Source: Flintibacter sp. KGMB00164 (GTDB taxonomy: Bacteria > Bacillota > Clostridia > Oscillospirales > Oscillospiraceae). From it: a DNA stretch of 64,000 bases. The notes below the pieces were generated by a model. The model had not been told where the DNA came from. It saw only the letters and a list, made by a program, of their open reading frames with translations, and did no database searches. The stretch is from contig NZ_CP044227.1 in the NCBI RefSeq assembly GCF_008727735.1, forward strand, positions 1,612,001 through 1,676,000, in the 5' to 3' direction. This document shows positions 6,707 to 14,784 of this stretch, in pieces. Position 1 is the stretch's first letter, and the number at the start of each line of letters is the position of its first letter. The translations under genes were made by a program, and so were the position numbers.

Positions 6707-8668
6707 TTACTTTAAAACATGAACATCCCGTGTGCCTGGCTGTCCCACCGGCATAGAGGTGTCGCTGGGCCAATAGGTGGCCTCAGGATCAATGCTGAAG
6801 GTCAGATGCTGACCGTCATATTGTTCCAGCCCCTCTGCGTAGGCAACTGAGATCACACGCACGGTATCGCTTCTTGGAGCACCCACCGGATCGCCCGACT
6901 GCAATTCCATCTCCTGGGGAGTATCCAGCACAATGAGGTGGAAGGTCTGGCTGGGGTCAGACCAGGGAGCGTTGGGATCAGGGCAGCCCTGAAGGGCAAT
7001 GACTTCTTCATAGCTGTAAGTATCAATGGTTCCGGTAAAGACGATGCGGTCTCCATCGGTGGGAAGCTCACCCTCTGTCCCGTTGTCGGCAGATGAATCA
7101 GATGAACCGTCCGGCTGAGTCGTCCCGTTCTCCGGCGTCCAGCTGTCCAGCGCAGCAGTATCGGCAATGTCATGCCAGGGGATATCTATGAAACTCAGCT
7201 CCTGAGGAATGGCATCCATGCGTCCGGACCACTGTTTCTCCCGCACCAGGGAGCCATTCGAAAGGGTGATTCGAGTAATATCCGTGCTTCCGGTCCCGCC
7301 TGATATCTCCGTCAAGCGCAGTCCCATTCCATCGCCCTGGAGGGAAAGGCCGGAATTGTAGCCGCCTCCTCCACCGTACTCCTCCAGCGCCTCCTCCGGC
7401 TGGATCACCTGGTCGGTGTCAGGGTCGTACTGGAACAGCCGCACCCGATCACTGTAATCGTCCCCCTCCTGAGAGAGAAGCAGCGTGGGCACCGGGTCGT
7501 CGGGCTCCAGCTGAACCAGAGCATAGCGGTAGTTGCCGGTAGGGGTCACGGGATAGGGTGAATAGGAATAGCTGTCCGCCTGGGAGACGATAAGGCGGTA
7601 CTGCTCCAAGGCCTGGTCTGCCGGGTCCTCCTCGGTCTGAACAGGAGCGGAACCGTCCGAGACGCTCACAGAGGAATTGGAATTCTCCCCCGGCCCGGCG
7701 GCGGGCTGAGACAGGCGGCTGACACCGTACACGCCTGCGCCGATCACCGCCACAGCGGCGACGGCAATGAGACCCAGCTTGGCCGCTCCCAGGCCGCCGG
7801 CAGCCGCTTTGGCTCCAACGGCAGCCGCCGTTCCGCCCTGGGATGCCGCCCCGGCACCAGTGGCGGAGGCAGCACCAGCTCCAGCCGCTCCGGCCTGGCC
7901 GGCGCTTGCCAGCACATTCTGGAGGATCTGCCCGTTTGGCAGCTGGGCCGCCTGGGCCTCCTGGGCCCCCATAAGCCACAGCAGGAAGGGAATGGGCGCC
8001 AGACCGTAGAGCTTGGTCCCCTTCTTCTCCAGGTCCCGGACCTGGGCCTCAATCTTCCGGCGGCCGTACAGCAGACGGCTTTTCACCGCGCTCTCCGACG
8101 CCCCCAGGGCAGCGGCAATGTCCTTTACCGGCATCTCCTGGTAGTAGTACATACCGATGACCGCCCGCTGGTCCTCCGGCAATCCGTCGATGATCTCGCG
8201 CACCAGCCGGGTAGTCTCCGCCCGGTCCAGCACCTCATCGGGGAGGTTCCCGGCGTCGAGATCAGCAAAATGCTCCTCCACCGGCTCGTCCGGCTTCTCT
8301 CCGGCGGCCAGGTCGGTAAAGAGCATGGGCTTCTTCTTTTTCAAATAGTCCCGGGCCGTGTTGGCCCCGATCTGCCGCACCCAGGGAGAAAACTTGCTGT
8401 CGCCCTGGAAGCCGTCCAAGTGAGTAAAGGCCTTCACGTAGGTATCCTGCAGCAGATCCAGGACCGTATCCTCGTCCTTGATCATGGACTTGATGGTGTA
8501 GAACACCTCGTTGTAGGTCTTCTCGTACAGGGCAGCCAGGGCATTCTGGTTCCCTTCCCGGGCCAGAGCCACCAGACCGGCCAGCCCGTCTCCCGCTTGC
8601 TCCTCCTTGCAGTAGGGACAGGCATTACTTCCCTTGGGAATGGTTCTTCCACACCGATCACAGTTCAT
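6707..8668 (-). CDS. Membrane-tethered ECF sigma factor with zinc ribbon and external domain
   Basis: One 653-residue chain combines four parts. A zinc ribbon (Cys3, Cys6, Cys17, Cys20) comes first. An ECF sigma factor follows: region 2 at about 40-112 (LLQDTYVKAF, then FSPWVRQIGANTARDYL) and region 4 at about 155-205 (DIAAALGASESAVKSRLLYGRR). An Ala/Gly-rich linker leads to one transmembrane helix at about 298-316. An Asp/Ser/Gly-rich external domain of about 330 residues completes it. Start: GGAGG lies 8 bases before this ATG, better than an ATG five codons upstream. Sensing outside and release or bending of the sigma part is a reasonable idea, but unproven. No separate anti-sigma gene is present. 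Confidence 0.8.
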   Translation of the reverse strand: MNCDRCGRTIPKGSNACPYCKEEQAGDGLAGLVALAREGNQNALAALYEKTYNEVFYTIKSMIKDEDTVLDLLQDTYVKAFTHLDGFQGDSKFSPWVRQIGANTARDYLKKKKPMLFTDLAAGEKPDEPVEEHFADLDAGNLPDEVLDRAETTRLVREIIDGLPEDQRAVIGMYYYQEMPVKDIAAALGASESAVKSRLLYGRRKIEAQVRDLEKKGTKLYGLAPIPFLLWLMGAQEAQAAQLPNGQILQNVLASAGQAGAAGAGAASATGAGAASQGGTAAAVGAKAAAGGLGAAKLGLIAVAAVAVIGAGVYGVSRLSQPAAGPGENSNSSVSVSDGSAPVQTEEDPADQALEQYRLIVSQADSYSYSPYPVTPTGNYRYALVQLEPDDPVPTLLLSQEGDDYSDRVRLFQYDPDTDQVIQPEEALEEYGGGGGYNSGLSLQGDGMGLRLTEISGGTGSTDITRITLSNGSLVREKQWSGRMDAIPQELSFIDIPWHDIADTAALDSWTPENGTTQPDGSSDSSADNGTEGELPTDGDRIVFTGTIDTYSYEEVIALQGCPDPNAPWSDPSQTFHLIVLDTPQEMELQSGDPVGAPRSDTVRVISVAYAEGLEQYDGQHLTFSIDPEATYWPSDTSMPVGQPGTRDVHVLK

Positions 8669-8789
8669 GGTGTTCGCCTCCATGTAAGTTTTCTTTGGTG
8701 AGCTTCTGCAGGATCTCTACTTTTTTCGTTCGGTCAATGGGGAAGGATTCCACCGCAGCCCGGATGATTCTCCGTATCATCTGTTCCAT
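8658..8789 (-). CDS. Small 43-residue ORF overlapping the tethered-sigma start
   Basis: Reading MEQMIRRIIRAAVESF..., this short frame has a good ribosome site (GGAGG, 8 bases upstream) and its stop lies 11 bases inside the following sigma gene, the pattern of translational coupling. The first half would form an amphipathic, Arg-rich helix; the end is His/Glu-rich. I know of no family. It could be a genuine small partner of the sigma protein or a leader that sets its translation. Low certainty, because short frames arise by chance. Confidence 0.45.
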   Translation of the reverse strand: MEQMIRRIIRAAVESFPIDRTKKVEILQKLTKENLHGGEHHEL

Positions 8790-9316
8790 TTCTCTCTCCT
8801 CCGCTTCATAGGGCTTTCCCTGATCGTCAGGTCCCTGACACCCATGTAACGAATCTGGAGGCTGTCCGGTTGCATCCTTTTTTATTTTTTTATAAAAAAA
8901 TTTTGTTCTACCTAAGACCGGTAAAACAGATGGAAGCTATCCCCGCTTTTTTCCTATTCTAGCACATGTTGCCACGTGTCTCAAGGGCAGGCAAAAGCCA
9001 CTCGTTAACAGGCAAAAGGACTTCAACAACTCCCACCCACACCCCACCACGGATGAGGTAGAGCCGTTGCTCCAGGTAGTTTGAGAGCGTCATCCAGTGT
9101 TTTTTGCTTATCTGTGATGAGCTCTGTGTATCTGGACACAGTATACCGACTCATGGACGCGCTAGCGCGCTAAATTTTTTACCTTACATTTTATACAAAG
9201 CTCGCTTTTTCTTGGTTGCATATTCTTCAAAAAGTTGTCTTATTAAAATGAGTAGCTACATTAGTTTCTCTTATAACATATGAGACACTGCACAACATAA
9301 TAAGGGGGTTAAACCA
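8790..9316. other. Intergenic region, AT-rich in part, without a convincing gene
   Basis: It holds a T/A-run tract near 8878-8905 that could be the promoter zone of the sigma operon, and a self-complementary CGCGCTAGCGCG near 9158-9169. A minus-strand frame of 43 codons (9026-9154) has no ribosome site. The last 120 bases are AT-rich and must hold the promoter of the secreted-protein gene; AAGGGGG lies just before its ATG. No RNA gene was recognised. Confidence 0.5.
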
Positions 9317-10024
9317 ATGAAAATTCTGCATTCTATTATCGGGATGACTCTTGCTTTTGGCATGGCAATCACACTTCCCTCCGCAGCCAGCCCCATCGAG
9401 GCAAACGAGGCAAAGACAGCAACAGAAAGGCTTGCGTACCTGGATCTCAATTCTGCCACTTCTTATGCCGAAAAGGAACAAATTCTTGCTGCCAGATACG
9501 CAATCATCTATGGCGATCAAGCTTGGACCGTAGATCATGCCGTCAGTGTTCTGAACTATACAACTGGAACTGTTACGGCCTTACCTGACTTTTATGACTT
9601 GTTCCCGGATGATTGGGATATCCCCGCTATTTCTGATGGTCACTCCGTCGCCTCTGCAAGCGGTGTGGCCAAGCCCTCCAGCAACGTGGAATTTGTGGGA
9701 AATGTGAGTATTGTGGCCTCTACTGGGCACCAAGGCAGCATTGTTCCTTTTTTCCGATTCACCTGTATAAAAAATAACGTTCCTATCGGTCTATACCTCT
9801 CCTCTTTCCCAGGAACTAATTATAACGCCGGATTTTGCGATGAATATACGGGAAAGGGAATTGGCTGGTGCCCCGGTTTGGTTGTTCGGGAAACCGGGCT
9901 TCAGCTCAATCATCCGATTTTGGGTGCGCGTTATGGGTCCGTAGTTTGTGTTGAGAATCATTCTGCCATGGGGCGCGTCAAGCAGGATTATGTCTCCAAT
10001 TTCAGCCGAAAATTAGGCTGGTAA
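9317..10024 (+). CDS. Secreted protein of unknown function, atypical base composition
   Basis: The 235-residue product starts with a clear signal peptide (Lys3, hydrophobic core 5-20, cleavage probably near ASPIEA at 24-29). The mature part has a helical segment with Ala/Glu and then a C-terminal half rich in Gly, Ser, Val and aromatic residues, with Cys at several places and a GIGWCPG stretch. It matches no family I know. The gene and its flanks are clearly richer in A+T and use codons unlike their neighbours, which suggests transfer. AAGGGGG at a normal distance supports the start. It stands alone between two sigma loci. Confidence 0.65.
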   Translation: MKILHSIIGMTLAFGMAITLPSAASPIEANEAKTATERLAYLDLNSATSYAEKEQILAARYAIIYGDQAWTVDHAVSVLNYTTGTVTALPDFYDLFPDDWDIPAISDGHSVASASGVAKPSSNVEFVGNVSIVASTGHQGSIVPFFRFTCIKNNVPIGLYLSSFPGTNYNAGFCDEYTGKGIGWCPGLVVRETGLQLNHPILGARYGSVVCVENHSAMGRVKQDYVSNFSRKLGW

Positions 10025-10108
10025 AATTCTTTTCTATTCGAGGCGATGAACTCCGCTTCCAACATAAAACCGTTCCCCATCATGAATAAATTTTGTTAAA
10101 AAATTCTG

Positions 10109-10136
10109 GTTGCGTTTTTCCGTGGTGTGCGTCTTA
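10109..10136 (+). promoter_or_regulatory. Putative ECF-type (autoregulatory) promoter
   Basis: GGTTGCGTTTTT is followed after about 10 bases by CGTCTTA. A T-rich upstream box with a CGTC-type -10 is the pattern of promoters read by ECF sigma factors. It lies about 40 bases before the ECF gene start, so self-activation is likely. Assigned by eye only. Confidence 0.5.
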
Positions 10137-10173
10137 TATAGAAATAGGACATATTCAGCCCGGTGGTGATTTC

Positions 10174-10737
10174 GTGTACATAGAGAAAGAAACACATCGC
10201 GGCAAGGACGACGACCGTCAATTTATCCTCGATCTTTACCGGGATTTTTGCCGTTTGATGTTCTTTACCGCCCAAAAATATTGTTCTGATCCCCTCCAGC
10301 AGGAGGAGGTGGTACAGGAGAGCCTGCGCAAGCTCATTGAAAAGGTGGGCACGCTCCGTACCCTCAAGCCCTCCGTCTTGGCTTCCTACATCGTGGCCAC
10401 GGTGCGCAACACTGCCATCTCCTACCTGCGTGCCCAGGCCAAGGACAAGGCGGTGGTTAGCTTGGAGGATTTGAGCGAAGAGCCCGCTTCCCAGGAGTCT
10501 ATGGATGAGGCGCTCATTCTCCAGGAGGAGCTGGCCCCCCTGCGCGCCATCTGGCCCCAGCTGAGTCGGGAGGATCAGCTGCTGCTGGAGGGCAAATACC
10601 TTCTGGGGTACAGCAGCGCCCAACTGGCACAGCAGTTGGGGTATGAACCCGCCAATGTGCGCATGAAGCTGACCCGTGCCCGGCGGAGAGCTTTGAAGCT
10701 GATGAAGAAGGGAGGGAACGGTCATGACCAACCGTGA
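10174..10737 (+). CDS. ECF-type RNA polymerase sigma factor
   Basis: The product (187 residues from this GTG) has sigma region 2 at about 15-85 (QQEEVVQESLRKLIEKV, then ASYIVATVRNTAISYLR) and region 4 near the end (LAQQLGYEPANVRMKLTRARR). The GTG with GGTGGTG upstream is preferred to an ATG 27 codons earlier, because the earlier one would start upstream of or within the promoter-like element and adds no conserved residues. The gene overlaps the next one by 14 bases, so sigma and anti-sigma are coupled. Confidence 0.85.
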   Translation: MYIEKETHRGKDDDRQFILDLYRDFCRLMFFTAQKYCSDPLQQEEVVQESLRKLIEKVGTLRTLKPSVLASYIVATVRNTAISYLRAQAKDKAVVSLEDLSEEPASQESMDEALILQEELAPLRAIWPQLSREDQLLLEGKYLLGYSSAQLAQQLGYEPANVRMKLTRARRRALKLMKKGGNGHDQP

Positions 10738-11569
10738 AACGCGGAAGGAGCAGTATGAGGACGCCCTGTTCGCCCTGTTGATGGACGATATGGCCCAGGA
10801 GGACGGCGAGGAACTGCTACGGCTCAACGAGCAGCTCAAGCAGGATCCCGGCGCCGCGGTGCCCGAGGCGGTACAGCGCCGCTGCGAGAGGGTCATTGGA
10901 ACTGCCTTTTCCAAAAGGCAGTTCCAAGCCACCGGGCGTCGGACAGCCCGGTGGCTCGGCCGGCTCCTCCTGGCGGCCATTTTGGGTGTTCTTCTGTTTA
11001 CGGCGGCCTTTGCCTTTTCGGAGGATATGCGGGTGGCCACGCTGAATGCCGTGCTGGAGGTGATGGACAACCGGACGCGGATCACCTTTGAGGAAGCTCC
11101 ATCCGGAGCAGGCCAGGCTGACGCCGCAAACCAGGCCGACACCGCGTCTGGCCTGGAATACCACTACAACATCGCTCTGGAGTGGATTCCGGCCGGGTTT
11201 GAACTAGAGGATGGAAGGGATGGAAATGCCTTAGGCGACGCGGTATCTTACTTCAGTCCACAGGATGGCTTAATTGAAGTGAGTGTTACCCCTTGTAATG
11301 CCGGTCTCATATATAACCTAAACACAGAAAGCTGTAACGAGCGGGAAATTATTATTAAAGATCATTCTGCTACGTTGTATACCACTAATAAAGAAATGTT
11401 GCAGAAGCGATTTCATGATAATGGCGCAATAAATATTTGGAGCGACATGACAATATTTTGGTTTGACGAAGAGTTACAGGTTATCATGCAGGTAAATGCC
11501 ACCAACCTGACCGAGGAGGAAATGATCCGTCTGGCGGAGGGCATCCACTGGCTGCGCGGAACTTTATAA
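10724..11569 (+). CDS. Membrane protein with DUF4367-type external domain, probable anti-sigma
   Basis: The N-terminal cytoplasmic part (1-75) would bind sigma. One transmembrane helix lies at about 79-98. The external part ends in a DUF4367-like module (YNIALEWIPAGFE..., closing with EEMIRLAEGIHWL), common in proteins encoded next to ECF sigma genes in Clostridia. The gene overlaps the sigma gene. The 3' part (about 11230-11480) is noticeably more A+T-rich than the rest, so the external domain may have a different history. The role as anti-sigma is inferred from context. Confidence 0.75.
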   Translation: MTNRETRKEQYEDALFALLMDDMAQEDGEELLRLNEQLKQDPGAAVPEAVQRRCERVIGTAFSKRQFQATGRRTARWLGRLLLAAILGVLLFTAAFAFSEDMRVATLNAVLEVMDNRTRITFEEAPSGAGQADAANQADTASGLEYHYNIALEWIPAGFELEDGRDGNALGDAVSYFSPQDGLIEVSVTPCNAGLIYNLNTESCNEREIIIKDHSATLYTTNKEMLQKRFHDNGAINIWSDMTIFWFDEELQVIMQVNATNLTEEEMIRLAEGIHWLRGTL

Positions 11570-11570
11570 A

Positions 11571-11607
11571 GGAATCCCCGGCTGTTTGACAGCCGGGGAT
11601 TCCTTTT
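11571..11607 (+). terminator. Terminator after the DUF4367 gene
   Basis: GGAATCCCCGGCT and its complement form a strong stem with a short loop, followed by TTTTT on the plus strand. Confidence 0.9.
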
Positions 11608-11622
11608 TCACCGACGCTAGCA

Positions 11623-11654
11623 AAAATGCCGCCTGGACCCTTCGTCCAGGCGGC
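11623..11654 (-). terminator. Terminator after xdhC
   Basis: An 11-base-pair stem (GCCGCCTGGAC / GTCCAGGCGGC) is followed on the minus strand by ATTTTTG. It faces the previous terminator and closes the selenium operon. Confidence 0.85.
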
Positions 11655-11681
11655 TTCCTTTATATTTAGAAATTTCCAGTG

Positions 11682-12689
11682 CTATGCCGGGCACAGCCCT
11701 CCGCCGGAGCGGCCCAGGCGCCCGGCGCGCACCTGGATAAGCTGAGCGGTGACGCTCACGGCGATCTCCGCCGGGGTCTCCCCGCCGATGTCCAATCCGA
11801 TGGGCAGATGGATGGACTCAATCTGCTCCCGTGAGAAGCCCCGGCGCTCCAGTTCTCCCCACAGAAAGGCTTTCTTCTTCCGGCTTCCCATGCAGCCTAC
11901 ATAGCAGGGACGCTGCTCCAGCACCTGACACAGGACCTCCAGGTCGTGCTGGTGGCCCGGCGACATGATCACCGCATAGTCCCGGCTGGTGAGCTGTACC
12001 TGCTCCCCGATGTTCTCAAAGGAACCAAGCACTACCCGCTCCGCTCCGGGGAAGTTCTGGGGCCGGGCAATCTCCTCCCGGCTGTCAAAAACCACCACCC
12101 GGAACCCTACTTGAGAGAGCATGGGGGCCAGAGCCTGTCCCACATGGCCGCCGCCGAAGAGATACAGCACTCCGTCCCGGCCCATGGGCTCGGTGTACAT
12201 CCCGTTCTCAAAAAGCGGGGCGGTCTGAGGACGCTTGGCCAGCGTTTCCGGCAGCTCTCCCTCTCCATAGGCCGCAAGATCATATACTTGCTCCTTATTG
12301 TGAATTAAAAGCAAGCAAGGAGTTCCACCTTTCAAGAATCCAATCAGGCGCTCCAGGTCAGGCAGCTGCTTTTCCCCCAGAGTCTGGATACACACCGTCA
12401 CCGCCCCGCCGCACACCATGCCGGTTCGGCTGGTCTCGCCACCCAGGGAGTAGTGCTCCAGGCCGCCCTGGGCTGTGCCATCCATCACTTGAGAAGCTCG
12501 CTGCTGGACCAGGTTCTCCACTGCGCCGCCGCCCACCGTGCCAATCCAAGTCCCGTCGGACAGCAGCGCCATCCGTGCCCCAGCTCCCCGGGGCGCGGAA
12601 CCCGCACTGTCTACGATGGTACACAGCACCGGCGCGCCGCCCTGGCGGATACAGTCTGTGAGAGCAGAAAAAAAGGTGTAATCTGTCAT
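11682..12689 (-). CDS. xdhC: XdhC family molybdenum-hydroxylase maturation protein
   Basis: XdhC-type proteins bind molybdenum cofactor and deliver it, after sulfuration or selenation, to xanthine dehydrogenase-like hydroxylases. The N-terminal XdhC/CoxI domain (about 10-100) has the VDSAGSAPRGAGARM and GGGAVE motifs. The C-terminal Rossmann domain begins near 185 with GGGHVGQAL and has SPGHQHD and GSRKKK further on. The 335-residue length is normal. It is the last gene of the selenium operon, ten bases after selD. No hydroxylase subunit lies in the window, so its client is elsewhere. Confidence 0.88.
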   Translation of the reverse strand: MTDYTFFSALTDCIRQGGAPVLCTIVDSAGSAPRGAGARMALLSDGTWIGTVGGGAVENLVQQRASQVMDGTAQGGLEHYSLGGETSRTGMVCGGAVTVCIQTLGEKQLPDLERLIGFLKGGTPCLLLIHNKEQVYDLAAYGEGELPETLAKRPQTAPLFENGMYTEPMGRDGVLYLFGGGHVGQALAPMLSQVGFRVVVFDSREEIARPQNFPGAERVVLGSFENIGEQVQLTSRDYAVIMSPGHQHDLEVLCQVLEQRPCYVGCMGSRKKKAFLWGELERRGFSREQIESIHLPIGLDIGGETPAEIAVSVTAQLIQVRAGRLGRSGGGLCPA

Positions 12690-12698
12690 GCTTTCCTC

Positions 12699-13739
12699 CT
12701 AATGCAAGTAGATCCGCTTGTCGCCCTGATAGGGGACCACCCGGCCCACCAGTTGGGGCGCAGGCACCCGGTTGTCCTGCCGCAGCTCTTCCAGCAGAGT
12801 CGGCGCGTCCTCCGGGTGGACGGCCATCATCAGGCCACCGGAGGTCTGGGGATCGTACAGGAGGTCCTGAACAGCCAGCTCGGTCTCTCCCGGCTCCACC
12901 CACTGCTCGGCAAAGTGGCGGTTGCGGTATACCCCGGCGGGCAGCACCCCCAGCCGGGCCAGCTCCAGGGCCTGAGGGATGAACGTGATGCCGGACAGGT
13001 CCAGATGGATCTCTGCCTCACTCCCCTGTGCCATCTCCAGAAGGTGGCCCATCATGCCGAAGCCGGTGACATCGGTACAGGCATGGACCCGGTACTTTAC
13101 CATAATATCCCGGGCGTACTTGTTGAGGGTCATCATCAGCCCCTCGGCAAAGGTTCTTGTCTCCTCGTCGGTCAGGCCGCCCTTGATACCGGCAGTGAGC
13201 ACCCCGATACCAACGGGCTTGGTGTAGATGAGCACATCCCCGCTCTGGGCACCGGAATTGGTGAGCAGCTTGTCTGGATGGACAAAGCCGGTGACGGCCA
13301 TGCCGTACTTAGGCTCCTTGTCATAGATGCTGTGGCCGCCGGTGATGATGGCGCCCGCCTCGTAGGCCTTCTCGTAGCCACCCCGGAGGATGGCGTGGAC
13401 CGCCTCCTTAGGCATGTCCTCGGGCACTGCCATCACATTGAGAGCCAGCTTGGGCTCTCCACCCATGGCGTACACGTCGGACAGGGCGTTGGCCGCGGCA
13501 ATGGCCCCAAAGGTATAGGGATCGTCAGCAATGGGGGGAAAGAAGTCTACGGTCTGCACCAGAGCCAGATCTTCGGAGAGCTTATACACCGACGCGTCGT
13601 CGCTGCGGTCGTAGCCCACCAGCAGGTTGGGGTCCTGGCGCACCTTCAGGCCTTCCAGAAGCTTGCTGAGCTCCCCAGCCCCCACTTTCGCGCCGCATCC
13701 AGCGCACTCGGCCAGCTTGGTCAGTTTGATCTCGTCCAT
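12699..13739 (-). CDS. selD: Selenide, water dikinase (selenophosphate synthetase)
   Basis: SelD makes selenophosphate from selenide and ATP, the donor for selenoproteins, seleno-tRNA and the labile selenium cofactor of some molybdenum hydroxylases. The 346-residue protein begins with the active-site region AECAGCGAKVG; Cys15 and Lys18 align with the catalytic Cys17 and Lys20 of the E. coli enzyme, while the second Cys of the usual CGC is Ala. The Asp-rich ATP/metal motifs (VDFFPPIADDPY, ANALSDVYAMGG, TDVTGFG) are intact. GGAGGG 7 bases before this ATG decides the start; a longer frame adds nothing. No selA, selB or selC is in the window. Confidence 0.93.
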   Translation of the reverse strand: MDEIKLTKLAECAGCGAKVGAGELSKLLEGLKVRQDPNLLVGYDRSDDASVYKLSEDLALVQTVDFFPPIADDPYTFGAIAAANALSDVYAMGGEPKLALNVMAVPEDMPKEAVHAILRGGYEKAYEAGAIITGGHSIYDKEPKYGMAVTGFVHPDKLLTNSGAQSGDVLIYTKPVGIGVLTAGIKGGLTDEETRTFAEGLMMTLNKYARDIMVKYRVHACTDVTGFGMMGHLLEMAQGSEAEIHLDLSGITFIPQALELARLGVLPAGVYRNRHFAEQWVEPGETELAVQDLLYDPQTSGGLMMAVHPEDAPTLLEELRQDNRVPAPQLVGRVVPYQGDKRIYLH

Positions 13740-13741
13740 TC

Positions 13742-14536
13742 TCAGCCCTCCAATCCATGGGTCAGGTGGAGCAGAGCCTCCAGCACACCGCCACCTACGG
13801 CCAGGGCCTTGTCTGAGGCGCATAGGCAGTGGTCCGGCTTGCACCGGGGGTCAATGTCCCCGCACTTCATGCCTTCAAATACCTCAATCCCGTCCTGGAG
13901 AAGGCCGCGCAGACAGCCGTCAATGGTACACAGCATTGGCGTGTCCCCCACCATGGCGGCCACGTCCCCCGCTTTCACCATAGCGCCGATCTCCAGGCAG
14001 GGCTTGAACACGCCGCTGGCAGGGGCGCGGAGCACGCGCTCCACGGTATAGCCCCCGATGTTCCCCGGCACGCCGGTGTTAGGGATGGGAGAGCCGGTGT
14101 ACAGCACCCGGCCCAGAGTGTGGCCCCGCATGGTCTCCACCGCTGCGTGGCAATCCACTCCCGCCGTAAAGCCCGGCCCCACGGCGATGACCGCTGGAGC
14201 CATGTCCATGTGGGTACCCAGGTTCTTCTTGGCCAGGATGGAGTCCACCACCGCGTCCGGTTTCAGCGCCGCAATACACACCCCCTCCGGGTCGGCCAGC
14301 ACCGGGACAATGCCCTGCTTTGTCAGCTCCAGGGCCTCCTGGGGGCTGTGGGCCAGGCGTCCGGTGACGTCCTCCACCCGGACCTCTCCCAGGCGGATGG
14401 CCTCGGAGAAGCAGACGGTACGCCGCACCGCTGTGGGGTTCGGCAGGTCGGTGAGTACCAGGCGAATCCCGGCACGATACAGGCGCAAGGCAATGCCCGA
14501 GGCAATATCCCCCGCGCCGCGAATAACAACCAGCAT
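13742..14536 (-). CDS. yqeB: YqeB, selenium-dependent molybdenum hydroxylase accessory protein
   Basis: The 264-residue protein starts with a Rossmann-like VIRGAGDIASGIALRL and has the conserved GPGFTAG and NIGGYTVERVLRAPASG segments of the YqeB/EF2563 family. Family members occur with selD, yqeC and xdhC in bacteria that carry Se-dependent xanthine or purine hydroxylases, and are needed for the labile selenium cofactor, though the exact reaction is not settled. A cluster of Cys/Asp near 225-240 (KCGDIDPRCKPDHC) may bind metal. It lies between DUF3343 and selD, two bases before the latter. Confidence 0.88.
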   Translation of the reverse strand: MLVVIRGAGDIASGIALRLYRAGIRLVLTDLPNPTAVRRTVCFSEAIRLGEVRVEDVTGRLAHSPQEALELTKQGIVPVLADPEGVCIAALKPDAVVDSILAKKNLGTHMDMAPAVIAVGPGFTAGVDCHAAVETMRGHTLGRVLYTGSPIPNTGVPGNIGGYTVERVLRAPASGVFKPCLEIGAMVKAGDVAAMVGDTPMLCTIDGCLRGLLQDGIEVFEGMKCGDIDPRCKPDHCLCASDKALAVGGGVLEALLHLTHGLEG

Positions 14537-14556
14537 GAGTTTCTCTCCTTTGTGAT

Positions 14557-14784
14557 TTACAGCTCCATCTCAAAAAGAGCAGAATAAGACAGCCCATCCA
14601 TCTCCGACAGCCGCCCACGTTCCGCCGGCGGCATGGCCCAGGCCAGCCCGCAGTCAGCGGTGATGGTCACCGGGACAGGGATGAGCCGTCCGGGCACTCC
14701 CTTTGCCTGGCACTGCCGCTCCCAGCTCAGGGCGGCGGTGGTCGTGGGAAAGGTGATGACCAGGGTGGGTCGCTTTGCTCTCAT
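14557..14784 (-). CDS. DUF3343 protein (selenium cluster)
   Basis: This 75-residue protein has the DUF3343 pattern: an initial beta-strand (TLVITFPTTTAALSWE), then PGRLIPVPVTITADCGLAWAM with its conserved Cys. Small DUF3343 proteins are regular members of the yedF/selD/yqeB cluster and are thought to assist sulfur or selenium handling. The ATG overlaps the aminotransferase stop (ATGA), so they are coupled. Function is otherwise unknown. Confidence 0.85.
   Translation of the reverse strand: MRAKRPTLVITFPTTTAALSWERQCQAKGVPGRLIPVPVTITADCGLAWAMPPAERGRLSEMDGLSYSALFEMEL

Noticed and set aside
9026-9154. Minus-strand 43-codon frame in the gap before the secreted orphan
   Set aside because: No ribosome site, Trp/Gly/Pro-rich end and no neighbour on that strand.
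12699-13844. Longer selD start in frame
   Set aside because: The extra residues lie inside yqeB and have no SelD similarity; GGAGGG marks the internal ATG.
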